From contig URZJ01000074.1 of NCBI GenBank assembly GCA_900552395.1, positions 1 to 8,059 of the forward strand: DNA of 8,059 nucleotides, in the 5' to 3' direction. This DNA comes from an uncultured Collinsella sp. (GTDB lineage Bacteria; Actinomycetota; Coriobacteriia; Coriobacteriales; Coriobacteriaceae). The notes beneath the pieces were generated by a model, which saw only the letters and a list, made by a program, of their open reading frames with translations, was not told the origin of the DNA and ran no database searches. Positions 1 to 5,763 of the stretch are shown piece by piece (position 1 is the first letter of the stretch; each line of letters opens with the position of its first letter). The position numbers and the translations under genes were made by a program.

Positions 1-5
1 CGAGC

Positions 6-35
6 AGTTACGCGGTTTGGTAAAACCGCGTAACT
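6..35 (-). terminator. 13-bp inverted repeat at the glmM stop codon (possible terminator)
   Basis: Bases 6-18 and 23-35 are perfect reverse complements around the 4-base loop GGTA. The repeat overlaps the glmM TAG stop (34-36). On the glmM transcript the hairpin forms directly after translation ends. The five bases visible beyond it (GCUCG in RNA sense) are not a U-tract, so it is not a textbook intrinsic terminator. It could end transcription with other factors, protect the mRNA 3' end or be a repeat element. The window ends here, so its full context is unseen. Confidence 0.5.
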
Positions 36-1365
36 ACAAGGCCTCGAGTGCGTTGGCGATGCGCTTCATGGCGGTGTCGGCAGCTGCTTGGTCGGGGGCT
101 TCAGCCAAAACGCGAATCACCGACTCGGTTCCGCTCTTGCGCACGAGCACGCGTCCTTCGCCCGCCAGCGATGCCTCGGCCTCGGCGATGGCGGCCTGCA
201 CACCCATGTTGCCCAGCGCGGCGTCCTTGTCCGCCACGCGCACGGCGACCTGCGCCTGCGGCAGCAGCTTGCACGGTGCCGTGAGCTGCGAGAGCGTCTC
301 GCGCTCGGCGCGAATCACTTCCATCACGCGCAGCGAGGTCATAATGCCGTCGCCCGTGCGCTCGATATCGCCAAAGATCGTATGGCCCGTCTGCTCGCCG
401 CCCAGGCTGTAGCCACCCTCGCGCATCTTGGCATACACGTGACGGTCGCCCACGCCGCTGGTCACGGCGCTCAGTCCGGCAAGCTCCAGCGACTTGACCA
501 GGCCAAAGTTGCTGGCAATCGTCGGCACCACGGTACCGCCCGAAAGGCGACCGTGCTTGTTCAGATACACGCCACACACGTACAGGATCTGGTCGCCGTC
601 GACCACGCGGCCGCGCTCGTCCACGGCCAGGCAGCGGTCGGCATCGCCGTCATAGGCAAAGCCCACGTCCAGGCCCTGCTCCACCACGTGGCGCTGCAGG
701 CGCTCCATATGCATGGAGCCACAGTCGACGTTAATGTTAAAGCCATCGGGCGCAGCGTTGATCACGCGCACGTCGGCACCGAGCGCGTCGAACACCGGCT
801 TGGCCACCGAGGAAGCCGAGCCGTTGGCGCAGTCGATACCGATCTTGACGCCCTGCAACGAGAAGTTCGCGCTGGCGATGAGCGAAGCGATGTAGCGGTT
901 GCGGCCCTGCATATAGTCCACCGTGGCGCCGATGTGGTTGCCCGTGGCCAGCGGTACCTCGCTCTTGCCATCGATGTAGTCTTCGATGAGCTCCAGTACG
1001 TCCTCGTCCATCTTAAAACCGTCGCTATTGACGAGCTTAATGCCGTTATCGCAAAACGGGTTGTGACTCGCGCTGATCATGATGCCGCAATCGAAGCAGC
1101 CTTCCACGGTCTGATGCGCTACGCCCGGCGTGGGGATCACGTGCAGCATATAGGCGTCCGCACCGCTCGCGACCAGACCGCTCACCAGCGCCGCCTCGAA
1201 CATATAGCTTGAGCGACGGGTGTCCTTGCCCACGATCACGCGCGCCTTGCGCTCGCGGTTGGCGCCGTAATACCAGCCCACAAAACGGCCAATCTTATAA
1301 GCGTGCTCTACCGTCAGCCCAACGTTGGCCTCACCGCGAAAGCCGTCGGTGCCAAAGTACTTCAT
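34..1365 (-). CDS. glmM: Phosphoglucosamine mutase GlmM
   Basis: This enzyme interconverts glucosamine-6-phosphate and glucosamine-1-phosphate in the cytoplasm, the step before GlmU makes UDP-GlcNAc for peptidoglycan and other cell-wall glycans. The 443-residue length is normal for bacterial GlmM. Family motifs seen in order are the N-terminal FGTDGFRGEAN (4-14), the phosphoserine loop ISASHNP with the catalytic serine at residue 100, the metal-binding DGDADR (239-244), the sugar-binding GGEQTGH (322-328) and the C-terminal phosphate-binding RKSGTES (409-415). GlmM usually has GGEQSGH and SGTEP; here Thr replaces Ser and Ser replaces Pro, both conservative enough that activity is expected. 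The ATG at 1363-1365 has an AAGGAG ribosome binding site 5 bases upstream, which fixes the start. The gene follows the DUF4012 gene on the same strand after an 83-base gap holding a terminator-like hairpin. Phosphomannomutase/phosphoglucomutase relatives share this fold, but the overall motif set and length favour GlmM. Confidence 0.95.
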   Translation of the reverse strand: MKYFGTDGFRGEANVGLTVEHAYKIGRFVGWYYGANRERKARVIVGKDTRRSSYMFEAALVSGLVASGADAYMLHVIPTPGVAHQTVEGCFDCGIMISASHNPFCDNGIKLVNSDGFKMDEDVLELIEDYIDGKSEVPLATGNHIGATVDYMQGRNRYIASLIASANFSLQGVKIGIDCANGSASSVAKPVFDALGADVRVINAAPDGFNINVDCGSMHMERLQRHVVEQGLDVGFAYDGDADRCLAVDERGRVVDGDQILYVCGVYLNKHGRLSGGTVVPTIASNFGLVKSLELAGLSAVTSGVGDRHVYAKMREGGYSLGGEQTGHTIFGDIERTGDGIMTSLRVMEVIRAERETLSQLTAPCKLLPQAQVAVRVADKDAALGNMGVQAAIAEAEASLAGEGRVLVRKSGTESVIRVLAEAPDQAAADTAMKRIANALEAL

Positions 1366-1370
1366 GCGCT

Positions 1371-1376
1371 CTCCTT
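1371..1376 (-). promoter_or_regulatory. Ribosome binding site of glmM
   Basis: The minus strand reads AAGGAG, a near-perfect match to the 16S rRNA anti-Shine-Dalgarno, 5 bases ahead of the ATG at 1363-1365. It fixes the start that yields MKYFGTDGFRG. The site is outside the stem of the adjacent hairpin (1385-1411), so the hairpin does not directly hide it. Confidence 0.8.
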
Positions 1377-1384
1377 ACAAAATA

Positions 1385-1411
1385 GGGGCGGACAGATTGC
1401 CTGTCCGCCCC
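1385..1411 (-). terminator. Intrinsic terminator-like hairpin between the DUF4012 gene and glmM
   Basis: Bases 1385-1395 (GGGGCGGACAG) and 1401-1411 are perfect reverse complements, giving an 11-bp GC-rich stem with a 5-base loop. Read on the minus strand the stem is followed by UAUUUUG, a short U-rich run as in Rho-independent terminators. The plus-strand reading has CAAAAUGG instead, so the terminator points in the minus direction and would end the DUF4012 transcript. It lies only 8 bases before the glmM ribosome binding site. Confidence 0.75.
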
Positions 1412-1448
1412 AAAATGGTACTCGATTATCTGCGCTACCAGAAAAACC

Positions 1449-3761
1449 CTACGCCGACGCGCTGTCGCGAGCCGCCTGGCATGTAGGAGTCTGACGCAGC
1501 GCAAGCGGCTTGTCCCCCGCCTCGGCCGACGTGGTCAGCGTATACGTGATCGTCGTCGTCTCGCCAGCATGCAGGTCAACGGTGCCCGAATAGAAGGGGA
1601 TTCCATGCCACGTAGCGGCGCCAAGACCAAACTGGGTGCCCTCGACGGTCAGATCAGTAATGTTGCCGCCCGTCGGGGCAAACAACGAGACATTCAGACG
1701 CTCGTCGTCGCGCGCGGCATCGGGTGCGCTCGCCGCAACGTAGTTGGGCAGCTTGCCAGCCTCCTCCTGCGTCATGATGTTCGTCAGGGTAACGGTGATG
1801 CGATACGAGCACGTGCCGTCGCCGTTCTTGACGCCCTGGCCAATCTGCGTATCGGCGTTCAGGTACCAGTCGAGCTTGGAGAAGCTCAGGTTGTTAAAGT
1901 AGACACCAGCAACGGGATCTTCACTCGGGTCATCCGGATCGGGCAGCGAGGCGTCGATGTTCATCTCCTTGATAGCGTTCTGCTCGTCATCGTTTTTCAT
2001 CCACGCGATCAGGCGGCCCTCTTCGGCACCGCGCTCAACGGCGCTGACAAGCTTCGTAACATCGACATCGCCGATACCGCCAAGGATCTTGTCGAAGGCA
2101 GCGCTGGCGACGGATGCAAAGATGCCGTCCGACTCCTCGACCGGATAGTTCCAGTACACATCGTGCATGAGGACCTTTGCGGCGTTGGTGCCGTCGACAA
2201 CCGTTCCGTCGGGCAGCGACACGTTACCGACCAGGCCCAGCAGATACTGCAGGAACACCGGGTCGATACCAATGACGCCATCGACGTCCTGGCCATATTG
2301 AGATTTCCACAGGGCTGCGACACGCTGCGAGTTGCGGGGCCAATCAGGCGAATACGCGTTACCAGAGTTGTACAGGTTACTGTGGTCGCCAAACAGTGCC
2401 TCGTCCTCTTCGTCGACGCTCTCAACCGCCTCGTCTTTGCCAAGCGCAATACATGGAACAAACTCGCCAATCGACATCTGGCCGTCGGTGACCGAAATCA
2501 GGCCCTGCGAACCGCCAAAGCCGCCGCAGGCACGAATCTCGACGTTGTTCATGGCGTACATAAGGTAGTTGCGCGTCTGGCCGTTGGCGCCGAGCATCTG
2601 GGGAAGGACGGGGGCGACTTTCTCCGCCGCGTCAACCGCGCCGTTGAGGGTGGCAAAGCCGTCCTTGGCCTTATCGACCAGCTCGGTCACCTGGGAAATA
2701 TGAGTATCGCCAATGCCCTGGATCTTCTCGTTGGCGCTCTTGAACACCTTCGAGCTGCTGGAAAGCGAATCGGCGACCGCCTGCAGCGCGGACACGTTAA
2801 TCATGCCGTCCTGAAACAGCTTGCCGGGCGTGGCCTGCGAAAGGTTATCGGCCATGGGAACCAGCGCATTGCTCGAGACATCGGACAGGGCGTCGATCAT
2901 GGTGCGGGCCGCATTGATGTCGCTGCCATACACCGGGATAAACGAAGCCGCCGTCCACAGCGGGCTCGAGGTCTCCGCCTTCATGCTGTCGCAAAGCTCA
3001 TCAATCTTCTTCGCGTCGTCAGGCAGCGTCGAAAAATCGCCCGACGTGACCTTGTCCTTAAGGCCACCGACGATCTCGACAGCCTCCTTCGCTTCGCTCT
3101 TTACGGTCTTTGCCGAGTTAAGCAGCATAAAGCCACTTGCGCCAAGCGCAACGAGAAGCACCGCGACTACAGCGGCAATAATGGCGCCAGTGTGACGCTT
3201 TTTGCGCTCGCCCTTGCGATGGCGATGACGGACCAGACCGTCAGAGGTCGAACTCGACGAAGCGTCGCTACCGTAGTTCAAGCCAAAATCGTAATAATCT
3301 TCCTTGGAACCCGAGCCCGCAAACTCGGCACCGCTATCATCCAGGCGGGCGAACGTGCCAGTCTCGGAGGCGCCGGTGTAAATCGTGCCAAGGTTACCCG
3401 TAAGCCCCGCGCCACCGGCAGAGGGAGTATTGTTGGCGGCCTTGCCGGCATTAACGTTGCCGGCGGTATTCGCGGCGTTGGCAGCACCTGCGTTGTTCGC
3501 AGGTATCGAAGGGGCCCCGCTCGGCTGCGACGTGGAGGTTGCACCGCCCGCAAAGACATTCCCTCTTGCACGGCCGGTCTTTTTTGCCTTTTGAGACTGC
3601 TCGTACAGAGCGGTAAACATCGCCGTCTCGCCCGGGGACACGCGCTTACCGGAACCGCCCTGCCCAGCGCCGCCCGGCGTGCCGGCCTTACCAGCCCCGT
3701 TCGGACGCGGCGGAACTGCAGGACGGCCGCTATCGCTGCCCTTAAAGTGATTACCAGCCAT
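1449..3761 (-). CDS. DUF4012 family single-pass membrane protein
   Basis: The function is unknown. The 770-residue protein has three parts. Residues 1-176 are low complexity, rich in Gly, Ala, Asn, Pro and Ser. A basic stretch, RHRHRKGERKKRH (178-190), is followed by one transmembrane helix at about 191-215. By the positive-inside rule the N-terminus is cytoplasmic and the remaining 555 residues are outside. That outer part carries what I recognise as DUF4012: RNYLMYAMNNVEIRACGGFGG (within 397-417, matching the family's 'N..E.R..GGF' core) and later DGVIGIDPVFLQYLLGLVG (494-512), a region where family members have 'dgViaiDp..l..ll...G'. There is no C-terminal anchor and no catalytic motif I can name. 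Five cysteines (257, 412, 437, 651, 761) lie outside the membrane. An upstream in-frame TTG at 3786-3788 is possible, but the ATG at 3759-3761 has a GAGGA ribosome binding site and is preferred. Location beside glmM makes an envelope role plausible but unproven. Confidence 0.85.
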   Translation of the reverse strand: MAGNHFKGSDSGRPAVPPRPNGAGKAGTPGGAGQGGSGKRVSPGETAMFTALYEQSQKAKKTGRARGNVFAGGATSTSQPSGAPSIPANNAGAANAANTAGNVNAGKAANNTPSAGGAGLTGNLGTIYTGASETGTFARLDDSGAEFAGSGSKEDYYDFGLNYGSDASSSSTSDGLVRHRHRKGERKKRHTGAIIAAVVAVLLVALGASGFMLLNSAKTVKSEAKEAVEIVGGLKDKVTSGDFSTLPDDAKKIDELCDSMKAETSSPLWTAASFIPVYGSDINAARTMIDALSDVSSNALVPMADNLSQATPGKLFQDGMINVSALQAVADSLSSSSKVFKSANEKIQGIGDTHISQVTELVDKAKDGFATLNGAVDAAEKVAPVLPQMLGANGQTRNYLMYAMNNVEIRACGGFGGSQGLISVTDGQMSIGEFVPCIALGKDEAVESVDEEDEALFGDHSNLYNSGNAYSPDWPRNSQRVAALWKSQYGQDVDGVIGIDPVFLQYLLGLVGNVSLPDGTVVDGTNAAKVLMHDVYWNYPVEESDGIFASVASAAFDKILGGIGDVDVTKLVSAVERGAEEGRLIAWMKNDDEQNAIKEMNIDASLPDPDDPSEDPVAGVYFNNLSFSKLDWYLNADTQIGQGVKNGDGTCSYRITVTLTNIMTQEEAGKLPNYVAASAPDAARDDERLNVSLFAPTGGNITDLTVEGTQFGLGAATWHGIPFYSGTVDLHAGETTTITYTLTTSAEAGDKPLALRQTPTCQAARDSASA

Positions 3762-3768
3762 AAAGAAA

Positions 3769-3773
3769 TCCTC
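3769..3773 (-). promoter_or_regulatory. Ribosome binding site deciding the DUF4012 start
   Basis: The minus strand reads GAGGA, 7 bases ahead of the ATG at 3759-3761. This supports the 770-residue product starting MAGNHFKG. It lies inside the reading frame if the in-frame TTG at 3786-3788 were used, and no comparable site precedes that TTG. Confidence 0.7.
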
Positions 3774-3797
3774 GCAATTGAGTCGCAATGAAAAAGT

Positions 3798-3819
3798 CCA
3801 TAACGTTACTAGTTTATGG
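3798..3819 (-). promoter_or_regulatory. Possible operator: CCATAA-N10-TTATGG upstream of DUF4012 gene
   Basis: Two 6-base half-sites, 3798-3803 and 3814-3819, are exact reverse complements around a 10-base AT-rich spacer. They sit 37-58 bases upstream of the DUF4012 ATG. On the minus strand one half overlaps TAAACT, a weak -10 candidate with no convincing -35. The layout would suit a dimeric repressor site, but a 6-base half-site can occur by chance. No other promoter signal was convincing in the 143-base gap 3762-3904. Confidence 0.25.
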
Positions 3820-3904
3820 CATTTTGAGCATCGACAGCTAAACTCCAGACACGGACATCAATTGGCGAAAATGTGGCACAACGCCTTTTCCGTCTTGGCG
3901 CCAG

Positions 3905-4927
3905 CTACACCGTCAAAAACACCATCGCGATAATCATGGCAAAGCCCGCCAGGTCGGTGGGCAAAAACACCGTTCCCAGCATAAGGGCGCTGGTGATGGT
4001 GGCCGAAACCGGCTCCATGGTTCCAAGGAGGCTCGCGCGCACCGAGCCAATCTCCTTAACGCCCTGCATGTAGAACATATAGGCGAAGAACGACCCCACC
4101 ACAATAAATATCGCGAGCGCGCCGACACCCGAGGGGCCGAGCGCCGGCATATGCGCCCACGGCTGGGTAAAGATACTCATCACGATTCCCGCCGAAAGCA
4201 TGGCCGAGCCCGTGACGACCGGGCTACCGTATTTGTTGAGGATTCCGGCAGGGATGATTGCTATGCAGGCACCGCCCACTGCGCACAAAAGGCCCGAGAG
4301 CAGGCCCATCGGCGAGATGTTGAGCGTACTGGGGTCGCCGCCCGTGGCGATCAAAAACGTTCCGCCCAATGCGAGCAAAATGCCAAGAGCCTCGCGCGTG
4401 CGCGGCAGTCGATGCGCGGTGACGCAGGCACACCCCATGACGACCACCAGCTGCAGGCACTGGAAGACAGTCGCGGTGCCCGCGTTGGTCAGGCGCACGG
4501 CTGACAGATAGCAAAGCTGGTTGAACAGCAGGCCAAAGATCGTAAACAGAATAAGCTGCTTGCGATCGGCGGGGGTAGTCCACAGCTCGATCAAGCGGTC
4601 GCGGTCTTTTCTGAGCACAACGAACATAAAGAGCAGGCCAGCGATAACTTGGCGCACGCTCATCAGCCAAAACGTCTCGATATGGCACACGTCAAAGAGG
4701 TAGCTGGCGCTGGTGCCAGAAAAACCCCAAAACGTACCGCCGACAAACGCGGCGAGCGTACCCAGGGCCATCTTGCGCGCCTGGGCGTCGTTGAGGCGGT
4801 CGCGCCATGCGCGGCGGGTGCTGCGGCTCAGCTCGTCAGTCCCCTCGGGCACGATAAAATCAGACGCCGCCGTCATCGGTACCGAAGCCCTTTCACGTGC
4901 ACACTGCGCCGAGCGCTTCTGTTCCAT
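3905..4927 (-). CDS. EamA/DMT-superfamily transporter, ten membrane helices
   Basis: This is a predicted cytoplasmic-membrane carrier of the drug/metabolite transporter superfamily (EamA domain), a family that moves metabolites such as amino acids. The substrate cannot be read from the sequence. The 340 residues begin with a hydrophilic, charged cytoplasmic stretch of about 50 residues. Two EamA repeats follow, about 54-195 and 205-340, each with five hydrophobic helices. Typical family signatures are GGTFWGFSGTSA (63-74) in helix 1, LSAVRLTNAGTATVFQCLQ (141-159) in repeat 1 and the equivalent MQGVKEIGSVRASLLGTMEP (287-306) in repeat 2. The protein ends right after the last helix, which is usual. 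The ATG at 4925-4927 has a GGGGAG sequence only about 4 bases upstream, a tight spacing. An internal ATG at residue 18 has a poorer site, so the longer start is kept. Gaps of 125 and 143 bases on either side suggest it is transcribed separately from its neighbours. Confidence 0.9.
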   Translation of the reverse strand: MEQKRSAQCARERASVPMTAASDFIVPEGTDELSRSTRRAWRDRLNDAQARKMALGTLAAFVGGTFWGFSGTSASYLFDVCHIETFWLMSVRQVIAGLLFMFVVLRKDRDRLIELWTTPADRKQLILFTIFGLLFNQLCYLSAVRLTNAGTATVFQCLQLVVVMGCACVTAHRLPRTREALGILLALGGTFLIATGGDPSTLNISPMGLLSGLLCAVGGACIAIIPAGILNKYGSPVVTGSAMLSAGIVMSIFTQPWAHMPALGPSGVGALAIFIVVGSFFAYMFYMQGVKEIGSVRASLLGTMEPVSATITSALMLGTVFLPTDLAGFAMIIAMVFLTV

Positions 4928-5052
4928 CCCACTCCCCAGAAATCAATTGGCAACAAAGCGCTCAAACTGTAGCACGAATATTGATACGGAAATGCGGGCG
5001 ATTCGGAACATCTACGAGCATCCAAATTGCAGGGACGAAAGGCACCGAAGAG

Positions 5053-5763
5053 CTATGCCGAGCGGTTGGAATCGCCTGGGGCGCCGGGATCGGCTTCCGC
5101 ACTTTCATCGGTATGGCCACCGTCGGCATCGCCCTCGTCACCGGCGTCGCCCTGCTCCTCCTGCTCGCGACGGCGCTTTTCGCGAATCTGCTCCACGGCT
5201 GCGCGCAGGGCGGCCTCGTCCTCGGCGCGTGCCACCTCTTGCGTTGTCTTGACCATATGGCGAATCTCGAGCACCAGCAGCACGATCAGCGGCACCACGA
5301 TAAGCGGAAAGAACAGCAGCGGATTGGTGAGCAACGAGACCACCACGCCCAGCCCCGCCGAGACAAAGACCACGCGGCCCACCACGTCGGCGGCGGGCAC
5401 GGGCGCGGCGTCCTCGACCGGATTGGCATCGCCCTTGGTGCGGTAGACCGGCGTGCCGTCGGCCGCGGCCTCCACGGCAACGATGCGGTGCGTGTTGAGT
5501 GAACCCTCCAGCGCGTCATCGGACGAATGGAAGGTGATGATGTCACCCACCTGGTAGGCCTGACTGTTGTCGGTATCGACGACGATAAACGAGTGCACGG
5601 GAATCGCCGGCTCCATAGAGCCGGTCAGCGTGCGCATAAAGCCATAGCCCATGATGGTGGGGATCTCGCCGGCGGGCGTGAACACCGTGCGCAGCAGCAC
5701 CACAAAGGCGACCAGGATCACCACGGTCGCCAGCACGTTGATCACGCGGAGCACGTGCTTCAT
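5053..5763 (-). CDS. Signal peptidase I, SipW/Sec11 (ER-type)
   Basis: This membrane-bound serine protease removes signal peptides from exported proteins on the outer face of the cytoplasmic membrane. Counting from the ATG at 5761-5763 (236 residues), a first membrane helix lies at about 4-26. The catalytic boxes follow: TGSMEPAIPVHS with nucleophile Ser49, YQVGDIITF (70-78), NTHRIVAV with His92, and TKGDANPVED (109-118) with Asp112. A histidine where classical bacterial signal peptidases have lysine marks the ER/archaeal/SipW type. A second helix (about 146-166) returns the chain to the cytoplasm. The roughly 70-residue tail is helical and charged (EDEAALRAAVEQIREKRRRE region), then acidic and Gly/Asp-rich. 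The ATG shares one base with the TGA of the upstream gene (TGATG), so translation is probably coupled; an in-frame GTG one codon earlier is the alternative start. SipW homologues often serve one dedicated substrate, but no secreted partner is in this window. Confidence 0.9.
   Translation of the reverse strand: MKHVLRVINVLATVVILVAFVVLLRTVFTPAGEIPTIMGYGFMRTLTGSMEPAIPVHSFIVVDTDNSQAYQVGDIITFHSSDDALEGSLNTHRIVAVEAAADGTPVYRTKGDANPVEDAAPVPAADVVGRVVFVSAGLGVVVSLLTNPLLFFPLIVVPLIVLLVLEIRHMVKTTQEVARAEDEAALRAAVEQIREKRRREQEEQGDAGDEGDADGGHTDESAEADPGAPGDSNRSA

Noticed and set aside
88..1212. A 374-codon plus-strand open frame opposite glmM
   Set aside because: It is an antisense shadow rich in Ala and His. 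The opposite strand encodes an intact GlmM with all catalytic motifs.
3786..3788. TTG as the start of the DUF4012 protein, adding nine residues
   Set aside because: There is no ribosome binding site ahead of it, while the downstream ATG has GAGGA at good spacing.
1569..3791. A 740-codon open frame on the plus strand opposite the DUF4012 gene
   Set aside because: It is rich in Arg, His, Ala and Val with no domain, membrane or motif pattern. Long antisense frames are common opposite high-GC genes, and the minus-strand frame has clear DUF4012 motifs, a membrane helix and a ribosome binding site.
3857..4951. A 10-base direct repeat, ATCAATTGGC, at 3857-3866 and 4942-4951 on both sides of the EamA gene, as a possible insertion footprint
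   Set aside because: Several 10-base matches are expected by chance in 8 kb. There is no transposase, inverted end or composition change around the gene.
4928..5052. Promoter or terminator signals in the 125-base gap between the signal peptidase and EamA genes
   Set aside because: TACAGT and TATCAA are weak -10 candidates without a matching -35, and no stem of useful length was found. Nothing could be supported.
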